This document shows positions 11,933-23,700 of a DNA stretch of 64,000 bases, one piece after another. Each line of letters starts with the position of its first letter. Position 1 is the stretch's first letter. The notes under the pieces are model-generated. The model saw only the letters and a program-made list of their open reading frames with translations. It was not told where the DNA came from and searched no databases. This DNA comes from Rhynchonema sp. JSB1_4 (Eukaryota > Nematoda > Chromadorea > Monhysterida > Xyalidae), in the NCBI GenBank assembly GCA_030248065.1, contig JASAMV010007832.1, forward strand, positions 26,620 to 90,619. Direction: 5' to 3'. Made by a program: the position numbers and the translations under genes.

Positions 11933-12379
11933 CAGGGTTGGGCAAAAAAAACGATGGCCTTTTTCTTAAAAAACGACGTTTTTTTAAAAAAATCGTTTTT
12001 CGTTATTTTCAAATCCTGAATTTCCTTGATTTTCCCTGGTTTTTCAGGGGAAGTACCCTGATTATCAAGGAAAATCAATTTTTTTGTCCCATTTTTTTCA
12101 AAAAATTTTCGACCAATTTTTACTTTGTCGAGATACGTCGATATACGGGGTTTGACTTTCAATGATGACCCCGGCCAAAGTTGGTCCCATGATGCGCGCC
12201 TGATATGGGATCTTAACAACTCTCTAGAAATTGGTTGAAACCCGTTTATTTTGCCTCAGAACACATAGAATTACTTCATTTAACCACGTTTTCTTCCCAG
12301 CATGAACGTGTTCCAATTTTTTTGGGGCATATTTTGGTCATCAGGGCGTTTTAAAAAAAAACGTTTTTGTCCAACCCTG
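11933..12379. mobile_element. hAT-like MITE, CAGGGTTGGGC family, copy 1
   Basis: Termini CAGGGTTGGGCAAAAAAAAC and complement ...GTCCAACCCTG, with an 8-bp target duplication GTCCGGGG (11925-11932, 12380-12387). Interior contains CCTGATTATCAAGGAAAATC, shared with copy 2. A/T-run-rich ends, no transposase frame. Confidence 0.9.
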
Positions 12380-12689
12380 GTCCGGGGTGCTCTGAAGCAT
12401 ATGCGAACCGAACGCCCAATCGCAACCCCGAACGCATGCCGCAGTTGACACAACGGCCATGTCTAATCCCATGATGTTCCCATGTGCGACATCCACCTTC
12501 CGAATCTGTACCCAAGTGTTTCACAGTCCACCACCATACCCCAATACCCACTAACGAAACAGGAAAACACGCCCCTGGAGCAGCCATAATTGTGCGCTTG
12601 GTCCAGTTGGTGTGCTGCGCATCCGAAAATCGTGTGCCGACACCCTGTTCTTCACGCCAAGTGCACCTGCGCGTGTCACGTTCTCGTAT

Positions 12690-12745
12690 GACGCCGTCAT
12701 TGATGGAAATTGCCTGAATATCAAGAAAAATGATGTTTCACTCAT
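12690..12745 (-). other. Conserved 50-bp segment with ATGTTTCA, copy 1
   Basis: Aligns to 14062-14117: both hold ATTGCCTGAA..TCAAG.AAAATGATGTTTCAC. Read on the minus strand each looks like an intron 3' end (TTGA..TTTCAG followed by GCAAT). No joined coding sequence is seen. The substitution pattern shows no third-position bias, so coding is not supported. Confidence 0.4.
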
Positions 12746-13483
12746 ATTAACAGCTTCTGCACTTACAAATTGTGTATTTGATTGGAGCCAGCGTTATTGC
12801 ACATTAGAAATAAAAACAATTCTACGGCGACTGAGAGAGCGGCCCTGAGTCTGCCAAGCACGTGGTTGTAGAGAGGTAGAAAGTTAATACACGTAAGATA
12901 TTTGTTTCAATTTTCGTCCAGCCGGAAAGTTTGTCCCCTTGACAAATGTCTAGCAATGTCTACAGCTGATTTTCGCTCTGGAAAACATAAAAACTCCTCA
13001 AATGCACGCATTTTTACTGGTTTGGTGCAGAAGGCGAAGTTTTCGCTCGGTCAGCCCTGACTGATGCCATGGCTTAATAGTAGGCGTCGAAGTTCTTAAA
13101 CAAGCATTTCTTTTCATACTAATGGATTTCGAAAAAAAACAACCAAGACATTTGAAAAAAATTGGATGAAAACGATGACATTTCAAAATTTGCACAAACA
13201 CTAGATCAAATGTCTTTTCTGACATAAGGGGTTCCCCCTAAATTCAGACCGAATCACGCGCCTGCCGGGGTCGATTTACAAACATTATCGCGCCCTGCCG
13301 GCCAACCGCAAAACCTATTGATCATTTCAAACGTCATGTCGTCATGTCATACCGTAATCGAGGCCATACCTTGTTATCTCGTCCGCCATCGACGCACTGC
13401 TTGACTCTGCACACCCGTTTCCCTTGCTGGATCAGGCTCGACCAATCCAAAGTTACGTAGCACGTTCACGATCGTCCCCCGAC

Positions 13484-14041
13484 CAGGGTTGGGCAAAAAA
13501 AAACGACGGCGTTTTTTCTTAAAAAAAACGACGTTTTTTTTTCAAAAAAAACGCCTGGGTCGTTTTTCGTTTTTTTTAAATCCTGAATTTCCTTGATTTT
13601 CCCTGATTTTTCAGGGAAAGTACCCTGATTATCAAGGAAAATCAATTTTTTGTCCCATTTTTTTTCAAAAAATTTTCGACCAATTTTTACTTTGTCGAGA
13701 TACGTCGATATACGGAGTTTGACTTTCAGTGATGACCCCGGCCAAAGTTGGTCCCATGATGCGGGTCTGATATGGGATCTTAACAACTCGCTAGAAAAGG
13801 GTTGAAACCCGTTTATTTTGCCTCAGAACACATAGAATTACTTCATTTAACCACGTTTTCTTCCCAACATGAACGTTTTCCAATTTTTTGGGGGGCATAT
13901 TTTGGTCATCTGGGCGTTTTAAAAAAAACGTTTTTTTTAAAAAAAAACGTTTTTTTTTAAAAAAAACGATTTTTAAAAAAAAAACGTTTTTTTTTAAAAA
14001 AAAACGATTTTTTAAAAAAAAACGTTTTTTGCCCAACCCTG
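13484..14041. mobile_element. hAT-like MITE, CAGGGTTGGGC family, copy 2
   Basis: Same termini as copy 1, with target duplication CCCCCGAC (13476-13483, 14042-14049). The 3' half is expanded by repeats of ACG(T)n(A)n, giving long meaningless frames on both strands. Confidence 0.9.
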
Positions 14042-14261
14042 CCCCCGACAGTTGGTCTGCACACGCCGACGTGGATCGACATTGCCTGAAAGTCAAGGAA
14101 AATGATGTTTCACACATGGGCGCACCTAACGTGTTTGACAGCAGTAGCCACACATAATTTGCCTAATAATCAAAAACGTTGCTCTTCGGACCAAGCAATG
14201 TATTTTTCTCATTTGCAGATCAATGACTAGTCTGAAACCAGAAATGTCCCTTCATAAAAAT

Positions 14262-14738
14262 TTACAAATTTAATAATAAAATCAGAAAGACCACGCTAAT
14301 GAAACGATCAGAAAGAAAATCGGCAGAAAAACGAGTATCCATACCTTGTGCAGTTGTTTGATCCAGTCCGGGAGCTGTGGTGCTGGTCTGACCATCGGAA
14401 CAAACAACTGCGCATAACATTTGGATAAAAATGTGATGGAGCAACCGGCCGCAAGCGGACAACGCGAGAACAAAAGAGAGGAAAATGAGGAAGGCGTCTG
14501 AAAGAGCCGTGGCTAAAATGTTGACTGTCTGCACTCCCTGCGGTGAAGAAGAGAGATTATGTATTTTTGTCCAGGCTGTTTGTTTGATCCTCGCCCCAAC
14601 ACGCGTATTGCTTGTGCGTGGCTGTGTGTTTTTTTTCAAATTTCTTTCGTTGTAACAATGCACCCAACACACGCTGTACACCTGTGTTGTGATTTGTGAC
14701 CTGTCCACCTGTCCACATAATACCCACGCAAAACTCAA
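14262..14738 (-). CDS. Possible exon(s), hydrophobic product, weak
   Basis: A 158-codon open frame whose distal half is hydrophobic (ALSDAFLIFLSFVLALSAC and a C-terminal VVFLILLLNL). A good donor, CACAAG|GTATGG, lies inside at 14345, and another frame over the same bases gives PAPQLPDWIKQLHK up to that donor, so the true frame is unresolved. Nothing ties it to neighbours. Treat as a hint only. Confidence 0.2.
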   Translation of the reverse strand: MSFAWVLCGQVDRSQITTQVYSVCWVHCYNERNLKKNTQPRTSNTRVGARIKQTAWTKIHNLSSSPQGVQTVNILATALSDAFLIFLSFVLALSACGRLLHHIFIQMLCAVVCSDGQTSTTAPGLDQTTAQGMDTRFSADFLSDRFISVVFLILLLNL

Positions 14739-15715
14739 CTACGTCTGACATGAAACAAAAGTGTGAGCACCAGGGGCAAAGGTTGTATTACCACTTGCAC
14801 GCTATTGACTCCCAGTAAAAACACACTGGGTATTTAAGTGTGGATGATGCTTGTGGCAGCAGGGGGGGGGAACTAATCCGCTCTCTGACACGCACACACA
14901 AACATCCTTTTGCGTTCATTGACAACAACAAACGTAAATATTGTTGACCAAGGAAGACACCTGACTGATCACGTCACAATCAGTTTAGTGGGTGAGGGAT
15001 ACACATGCACAATGTACATATGTGAACATACCGTATATCTTGAGCAAAACTTGATGGATTATGCTTTCCGAAAGGCAAAAAATTTTGTTTTTCGACGACG
15101 GACGACCGTGATCGGTGGTGTTACCTCGTTACAGTGTTCATCAGGTTTTCGAGACCGACCACGCGTTGGAAAATAAAATTTTGACGAGTTGATGATTATT
15201 GTGGCCGTTATTGTGATGTTTCACATTTAATCGTTTCGTTCTCCGCTTCCCATATCCGAACTCCATAATCTGAAAAAAAAAACAGTTCTGTGATCCAAAT
15301 GAGGCATCTCAGTTCGCATTTACATTTTGAAATTGCTGTCCGGGTAAAATTTCAAGTCCACGCATGTATAGATTTCCATTGCTGCGACTGACAAGTGAAA
15401 CACTTGTCAATTTACATTTCATTACGTTTTTTTTTTCAGTTTTGGTGATTTTTCACAACAGAAAAATTGAATTTTTTCGGGGCCTTGTTCGGAAAGCTTC
15501 TGGGTGGGGCCTAGGGTTCACGTTGCAGAACGATCGAAACGTTGCAGTGCATGTTTCGAAACTGCAAATGCTTGCCGATGCTTTTTATAAACAGCATGAC
15601 CATCGTTACCATGTTCACACTCCTGCTTGCACACGAAACGTTTTCTGCCTTTCTCTTCTCAGACGGTTTTCTGACCCGAATTTAAGCAGACAATGAAAAA
15701 ATGAGAGATTGGCTG

Positions 15716-15929
15716 ATATTTTCGAAACGGTGTAAAGGTCAGTTGGATGTAAAGGTCAGTGGACAGCTCGGTCGACAGCTCAGTGTGATAGACCTCGGTG
15801 TAAACTTGAAATATTCCACGTTAATAACAGGCAATGTTTCACGTTTACACCGAGCTACGCCGACCGAGCGTTCGACCGAACTTTACGCCGACCTTTACGC
15901 CCAACTGACCTTTACACCGTTTCGAAAGT
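15716..15929. repeat. MITE, TTTTCGAAACGGTGTAAAGG family, copy 1
   Basis: Inverted arms of about 100 bp beginning TTCGAAACGGTGTAAAGGTC and ending in the complement. A second copy is at 32167-32362. The loop contains AATGTTTCACG. No coding. Confidence 0.85.
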
Positions 15930-16112
15930 TCCATCCATTGTGCGCAGCCATAATTTTGGGGGCGGAGCCGCCACGGGTGAAATTTTTTTCTTAGAATGAG
16001 ATATGCAATTTTCATTTTCATTCTTTCATTTTCCAATTCCAATCCAAATATTTACTGAGCATTTTTTGACATGAAAATAACGAATTGACGCGCGAGCGAA
16101 ATCACCATCACC

Positions 16113-17001
16113 ATGCCCTGGTCAAATTTGATGAAGGATAACGTGGCTGAATCAGGAGTTGTGATACTCTGCTTGGCCGTCGTCACCATATGCAACCTTA
16201 TTATTATGTGTTAGTTTTCATCAACTTTTTTTATTAAATTAAATATTTTAATGCAAATCTCATTCTAATTATGTTGCAGGTGCGATCGTATATTACATGG
16301 TTATGAAACATCGACTAAATAAACGACTGCATGAAATTACCGTTGTTCTGAACAGCGCGCGCATAGGTTAGTTATTTCGTCGAGTTTCTTTATTTTTGCA
16401 CTCAATTTTCAATTTATCTAAGTACTGATCACCTCGTTTCGACTTTAATTATGACCTTTTCAACTTTAGCAATGAATGCATGCGAAATACCGCGATCTTT
16501 TATCGACATTGCCCATAACCAATTCGATCAAAATAAGAGGGCCGGTGAGGCCGGACCCATCGAGCTCGGATCAGTTAGTTTTGAGGCCATGTCTTAAAAC
16601 TTTTTAAGAATAAAAAATGGCTCTCGTTTTTTTTAGAATTCCGACAGCGAACATCACCAACGGGCGCGCGCCAGATTCAAACGGCCTGACGATCCTAACT
16701 ATTGGACGTTGGCTGGTTTGAGCAAGGTTGGCTTTTATGGATACAATTTTTTGTGAGAGAAACAAATTTTGTCAATATGTGTCAATCACATGTTCAGATA
16801 TTCGCGAAACAACAACCGAAAGGCGGTGGCGACCGAGATTACGCGGGCGCGAAGAAAATGGCGTTTTGGTCCATGAAACCGTCGGACGAGAAAAGTGTGC
16901 CGCTGAAGAAAGCAGCGCAGGCCGCCAATCTGAAACGCGACAACAATTATCCAGGAGATGGAAGGGATAGAAATCAACCGAAAAGCGAGCACTATTATTG
17001 A
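16113..17001 (+). CDS. Uncharacterised single-pass membrane protein, 193 aa
   Basis: Exons 16113-16209, 16280-16366, 16470-16573, 16637-16726, 16798-17001; all phases agree and introns are 63-103 nt. The start is the ATG of MPWSNLMKDN. Residues about 15-40 form one transmembrane helix (VVILCLAVVTICNLIIM...). It is followed by a basic segment (KHRLNKRLHE) and a long polar, Lys/Arg-rich tail ending KSEHYY, probably cytosolic. Three donors are GTTAGT and one is GTTGGC. I do not recognise the family. DERA starts 770 bp downstream on the same strand, but the gap is too wide for a nematode-type operon. One ATGTTTCA motif lies antisense in exon 2. Confidence 0.75.
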
Positions 17002-17771
17002 CCGACAATGACAAACCCAATACATGCGATCTACCAAAACTACGCCGACTTTTGTGAGAAGAGGCCAGAGACACTTATTTTTTGAAAAGCTTGAGACCAA
17101 GTGTTCCCGCTAACTGGAGTTTGTGACCCGGCCTCTTGAAACCAGCCAAATTGTGTGACAAATACATATGACAAAGACTTATTGAGCTCTATCGTTTGCG
17201 TGAACTCTTGATTTCCGTTTATTGAACCGAATTCACTGCCGAAATATTCTAGGTCTTCCCTTTTCTTAAACCTCAATATCCCCACCTTTGTGACCAAAGT
17301 GCGCACACACTCCACCCAAACTTGTCTTGATAATAAAATGGCCCAAATTACAACTGTTTTCGGTATTTTAATTTCTGGATTTTGTGGCTTGCCTTTTCCA
17401 CTATGTTGGCAGTTTGGCCACTTCAAGGGTTTCGAGCAGATTGGAAACATCGGATTTGACAAAATTTTTTCGAAGATCCGTTGTTTTCAGGCCGTTTTGT
17501 TCAGTTTAATGATGTCTTTGCGTCAAGATTCGCGTTGGAATGATTACTCAAGTGTGTTGATGAACTTCCGATTCCGAGTTCAAACTGTTTTTCAACAAAC
17601 AAATGAATTCAAATGGTTCATCGCCTTCAAATGTCAGCAAATCGGTCGGTCGCGAAAATTAGGATTAGGAAAGAGAAAAACCAAATAAAACATAAAGTTT
17701 CAAATTTTCAATTCAAAATAGAAGGTATTTGATCATCCGGCGATCCGGGTCAAGTTCAGTGACCAAACAAG

Positions 17772-20700
17772 ATGGTATTCGGACTGCTTGGTTATCTGAC
17801 GTCCGGATGGTTGGATGGGCGACCGAAAATCTCGTCGGAAGGTCGCAACTCGCCGCGTTCGTTCGACGAATCCTGGCTGCGTCGGGAATTCGAGTTCGAC
17901 GAACGCGAAATCGTGGCCATCTGTGCCGAATGCGAGAAGAAAGGACAGTCGCTGGCGGCTAACGTGAGCGGCTGGGGCTGGGGGTGTTTTCCATCGTAAT
18001 TAGACTTCGTTTCGAAGTGAAACAATGAAATTTTTCCGACATTTTTTTCAGCGAACAGCCCTGCTTGACATCGTCGCATCGATTGATCTCACCACACTGT
18101 CTGGTGACGACACGCCGGATCGAGTCAACACATTGGTGGACAGATGTGTCAATCCGTTGGGACCGGAGACGTGGGAGGCGCTGACGACCACGCATGGAGT
18201 CGTCCAGGTGCGTGTCTGACATCTGAGTGGTAAAAGCCAAAATACAGCCCCCCCGGGAGCAGTGTAGTGGCAGGCCCATGTGTGGGAGGTAAGTATGATG
18301 CGGGGTTGGGACCGGAAGCGTGAGAGGTATGATTTTGGTCGCCCAAAAAGGCGAAAAAACACCGTTTTTGTGATACAATTTTGGCCAAAAATTGAGGTAA
18401 AAATAGTACTTTTTCTAAATTTTCGCCGAAAATCGCCTAAAAACAGGTATTATGAGTGGGTTTGCGCGCGCGCGCGATTTTTGGGAAAATAAGGTCGAAA
18501 AACACCGATTTTTGCCTTAAAAAGGTATAAATTGCTTGTGAGAGGTATGATTTGGAGTTGTGAGAGGTAAGTACTCAACCCCCCCTCGGGTTTTGTGGTA
18601 GGTAAGTACTGAGAGGGGGGGTAACCCCCCCCAACCTCCCCAGTAGGGTTAGAGAGATGTCGGGTGTCGGCTGTCGGGTGTCGGGTGCCAAAAAAGTGTA
18701 GGTGTCGGGTGTCGGGTGTCGGGTACCCCCAGATGTCGGGTGTCGGGTTTTTTCGGACCCGACACCCGACACTTACGGTTCAAAACATCAGTATTGCTTG
18801 AGAGAAGAATTTTGAGAGAAAATTTTCTTCGAACCAAATGTTTCCGAAGACGCAGAATATGGCATTTTGGTGTTTATTTCGTGTGAAAATACTTGAATTC
18901 AGTAACTTGAGCCAAAAAATTGCACTCATGATGCTAATGAGCAAAAATTTGCCTGTTTTGGTCCAAAAACAGGTGTCGGGTGTCGGGTTTTTTTCAAAAA
19001 CTAGATGTCGGGTGTCGGGTTTTTTTGCAACTGTCGGGTGTCGGGTGTCGGCTTTTTTTCTGAGATGTCGGGTGTCGGGTGTCGGGTACTTCCAGATGTC
19101 GGGTGTCGGCTGTCGGGTGTCGGGTACCCCCCCGACCTCTAACCCTACTCCCCAGCCACTACTATGTTTCCGAATGAAACGGAAAGACGTTTTTTTCCCG
19201 GAGCCCGGTAATTTTAGAAAATAAATTACCCGGAAAATTACCGGTAATTTATTTTCCCGAGAAAATATGTTTTTTTGGTCCGAAAATAGCGAAAAATTCC
19301 TTGAGGGTTCGAAAACCTGTGTTACAAACTGGTTTTAAAAAGGCCTAAAACAGCTGAAGCCACCCTTTTTCGCGCCCGAAACACGCAGGCGGTGATTAAC
19401 AAACCATAAGTAGGGTTAGAGAGATGTCGGCTGTCGGGTGTCGGGTGTCGGGTGCCAAAAAAGTGTAGGTGTCGGGTGTCGGGTACCCCCAGATGTATAC
19501 TGTCATAAAGAACCGTTTTTTATTTTTGGTGGAAAAAAAACGGTTTTTTTTCCGAAAAAAAACCGTTTTTTTTCCAAATACTTTTCCAGTACTTAAGAAC
19601 GTAATTTAGAAAAATATAACAATTTCAGTGCAAAATTTGTTCGAAGTGACGAGAGTGCTCTTGAAGAGTGTTGAAGTCAGTCGAAAACACTTGGTTTACA
19701 CGCTTTTTGGCCCATTTTAGGCAAGGGAATTTTTGTGCTCGAGCCAATTTTTCACTAAAATCGAAAAACTCATCGGTTTTGCATTACAATTTTTTGGAAA
19801 AACTGGAATAAAGTACCGATATTTTTCCGATAAAAAACCGAAAAGGTACCCACGGAAAAATAAATGGAAAAGTATTCGGGTCTCGGAAAAAAAACGGTTT
19901 TTTTTCGGTTTTTTTTCCGGAAAAAAAACCGGTTTTTTTTCCGCCTGCCAGTATACCCAGATGTCGGGTGTCGGGTTTTTTCGGACCCGACACCCGACAG
20001 CCGACACCCGACACTTACGGTTCAAAACATCAGTATTGCTTGAGAGAAGAATTTTGAGAGAAAAATTTCTTCGAACCAAATGTTTCCGAAGACGCAGAAT
20101 GTGACATTTTGGTGTTTATTTCGTGTGAAAATACTTGAATTCAGTAACTTGAGCCAAAAAATTGCACTCATGATGCAAATGAGCAAAAATTTGCCTGTTT
20201 TTGGTCCAAAAACAGGTGTCGGGTGTCGGGTTTTTTTCAAAAACTAGATGTCGGGTGTCGGGTTTTTTTTGCAACTGTCGGGTGTCGGGTGTCGGCTTTT
20301 TTTCTGAGATGTCGGGTGTCGGGTGTCGGGTACTTCCAGATGTCGGGTGTCGGCTGTCGGGTGTCGGGTACCCCCCCGACCTCTAACCCTAACCATAAGC
20401 AAGGCAAAAATTGTTCAAAGTGGGTGTTTTTGACATCAGAATTCCTTAAGTACAGTACTGGTCATTTACTTGAAAAAAATGTTTTTTTTTAAAAATCGTT
20501 TTTTTCGAAAATACAAATTACGAGGGTAGTACTTGTGGGGTGGGTGGGGGCAATGATGGAGCAGGGGGGTGGGGGGTCCCCCCTAGGTACAGTAGGTAGG
20601 TAGGTTGACGCTCCATCCTGGTACAGTAGGTAGGTCGCCGCCCGGCGGCTGGAACGGTAAGTTGCTATTTTTGGCTCAAAATGGTATAAAATCGGTATTT

Positions 20701-23700
20701 TTCACTCCAAATAGGCGAAAAATCACGCGCTACGCGCGAAATTAGCGTTTTAGAGCACATTTTCATCAAAATTTCGACCTAAAAGTTTTCTCCCCCCCCC
20801 CCCGTAGCTCGGCCGGTACAGTCGGTAGGTTGCCGCCCCACATTTTTGGTGGTACAGTAGGTTGCCGCCCCGCCTGGGTAGCTGCTAGGCCTGGGCACAA
20901 TACCACTTTTGACACCCAATACCAACACCCAATACCAATACCGGCCCTGTACCAATACCCAATACCCAATACCAAATTGGTGACCCAATACCATAGTAGT
21001 GGCAGGCCCATGTGTGGGAGGTAAGTATGATGCGGGGTTGGGACCGGAAGCGTGAGAGGTATGATTTTGGTCACCCAAAAAGGCGAAAAAACACCGTTTT
21101 TGTGATACAATTTTGGCCAAAAAATGAGGTAAAAATAGTACTTTTTCCTAATTTTCGCCGAAAATCGCCTAAAAATAGGTATTATGGGTGGGTTTGGGAA
21201 AATAAGGTCGAAAAACACCGATTTTTGCCTTAAAAAGGTATAAAATTGCTTGTGGAGAGGTATGAATTGAAGTTGTGAGAGGTAAGTACTCCACCCCCCC
21301 CCTCAACCCCCCTCGGGTTTTGTGGTAGGTAAGTACGGAGAGGGGAGGGGTGGGGGTAACCCCCCAACCCCCCTGCCACTACTATGCCCAATACCAATAC
21401 CCAATACCAGATCAATACTACTGAAGTGCCTGGTATTGGGTTTGGTATTGGGTTGGTATTGATTGGGCAGGTATTGGTATTGGGTATTGGTCTTAGTATT
21501 GGTTTGGTATTGGGTTTTTGGTTTGGTATTTGGGTTTTGAGTCAGGTATTGTGTTTGGTATTGGTATTGGTTATAAAAATTGCTAACATATCTTTGATGT
21601 TGCCGGGATGGCAGTGCCGCAATGCAATCATGTTGTTGTGTGTCTTTGAGAGACGAACAGCACCAAATCACAATACACAGAATATATTGCCGAATTTTCG
21701 ACACTCAATAGTGTCCTCGTCAGGGCTAAAATCAAGGTTGATCAACCTTGATTTTAGCCCTGACGAGGACACTATTGTGTCGAAAATTCGGCAATATATT
21801 CTGTATATTGTGATTTGGTGCTGTTCGTCTCTCAAAGACACACAACAACAAAAATTGCTAACATTTATAAAAAAACTAAATAAAACACTGCTACACACTT
21901 CTTTTGGTATTGGGTTTTCTGGATTAGTATTGGGTATTGGTTTTGACCCAATACCCGGGAAAACCCAATACCAATACCAGGCCAGCTTCAATACCAATAC
22001 CCAATACCAGAATTAGACCCAATACCAATACCAAACACTGGCATTGGTATTGGTATTGGGTATTGTGCCCACCCATAGTAGCTACACCACTGGTGGTGGG
22101 TCCCCCAAATTCATCTATTTATCGTCAACACTTTTTGATTTCATCTATCTATCGTCAACACTTATGGGCTAATCTATCTATCGTCAATAAATTTTGGGAA
22201 CAATCTATCTATCGTCAACACATTTCGAACCCAAAATTGACATTTTTGACTCAAAATGGCTCAAAATCGGTATTTTTACCCCAGATAGGCAAAAAATCGC
22301 GCGCTACGCGCGGATTTGGTTCATCTATGTACATTTTCATTAATATTTAAACATGATTACCTACTTAGTGCACTATACTATACCTTGATTTTTGGCGACC
22401 CCCCAGATTTTGGACTTGGGTCATCTATCTATCGTCAACACATTTCGGGTCCCAACCTATCTGTCGTCAACACCCTGGCCAAGTACTACGCTGCAAATTA
22501 CCGTAATTTTAGTCTCTAAAAATAACATCTACTCTTAATTTAGTGACTGGCTTGTGAGAAAAACACCGTTTTATTTCCAAAAAAACGGAAAAACACCGTT
22601 TTTTCTTGAGTCGGATAAGTTTCCGGAGTTTCTTCTCTAAAAAGATGTTTTTTCGATCTCTAAAATGGGGAAAATTTTACTCAGAGTTTAATACCATGTC
22701 GTAAAATGGATTTAAAATGTTTTAATGGGACCAAAACAGCTTAAAAGAACGCGTTTTAGTCCTAAAAACACACGTGCAACCCTTGTTTGATAATAATAGT
22801 AAACAAGTCAGAAACGTCTAAAAATAGGTTTTCACCTTGGAATTCCTTAAGTACTGGAAATTTATTTGAAAAGTTATCCAGTTAGTCACTATACCGATAA
22901 CACAACACACACATACATGCAACATCCATTGTGTCATCTCATTTCATTTTCACCACTTACTGCTTCCTGGTGAATTACTGATTTTATTTTGTTGATTTGC
23001 AGAGGGTACATTGCGGTGCCGTGTGCGTCTACCCGGCGCGTGTGACCGACGCCGCTCAACGTCTCAAAAAGCACAAAGCTGAAAAAGTCGGACTCGCTTC
23101 TGGTGAGTCATCCATCACAGCACGATAAAAGACAAAAAGGTTCTGTTTTATTTGTACATTATTGTAAAAATTGTCTATTATTTATTTGCAGTCGCCGGCG
23201 GTTTCCCATCGGGTCAATATCGCATCGAGTCACGATTGCTCGAAATTCGATTGGCGATCGAAGACGGAGCCACCGAAATCGACACCGTGATTAATCGATG
23301 CGCCGCGCTGACTGATCAATGGAAAGGTCTGATTCGGTACCGTCAACGCCGTTTATAGTGACATAATCTACAGTTGCGGATGGAAAGAACCGGTTTTTCG
23401 CAACTGTAACTTAATCGGCGAGGGCGAGACGTGATATATTTCAAGTGACCATGAAGAATATTTGCCATAAAAGTGGTCATAGAAGTTTACGGCAAATTGA
23501 CTGCCGAAACATGTCATTCAAATATATTTGTATCACTGTAAAGAAGGTAAACTGTAAAATGACGCCAGTAAAATAATAAATTGACAAAATAACCGTAAAA
23601 TAACTTCAGTTGTGTACGACGAGCTTTGTCAGATGCGAGCCGCCTGCTCCAACTTGGCGCATCTCAAAACCATCCTTGCAACGGGCGAACTGGGCACAAA

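Larger units (their letters stand above)
20888..22074. mobile_element. GGGCACAATACC element, third level
   Basis: Inverted ends CCTGGGCACAATACC and GGTATTGTGCCCACCC. Most of the body is CCCAATACCAATA repeats (20915-21000, 21385-21560, 21905-22060). Flanks AGCTGCTA and AGTAGCTA match at 6 of 8 positions, consistent with an old target duplication. It holds the two insertions at 20992 and 21632. Confidence 0.7.
20551..22092. mobile_element. hAT-like element, CAGTGGTGTAGCTACC family, second level
   Basis: Left end CAATGATGGAGCAGG, right end GTAGCTACACCACTG; inner GGTACAGTAGGTAGG and GGTTGCCGCCCC motifs. Same family as 43527-43826. The target duplication lies in a G-rich tract and is not clean. 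It is split by the element at about 20888. Confidence 0.75.
20522..22493. mobile_element. hAT-like element, AGGGTAGTACTTG family, host of a four-level nest
   Basis: Left end GAGGGTAGTACTTG, right end CCAAGTACTACGCTG, with 8-bp duplication CAAATTAC (20514-20521, 22494-22501). Its own interior (22100-22480) has repeated ATCTATCTATCGTCAACAC. A second copy sits in SmB intron 1 at 41496-42346. Confidence 0.85.

Noticed and set aside
17290..17688. 132-codon frame between the membrane protein gene and DERA
   Set aside because: An equally long frame exists on the opposite strand, composition is A/T-biased, and no splice or homology signal supports it.
18655..20390. GGGTTAG/GTCGGG runs as interstitial telomere repeats
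   Set aside because: TAGGGTTAG occurs only once at each element end and is part of an inverted repeat with 8-bp target duplications; the tandem unit is GTCGGGT, not a telomere repeat.
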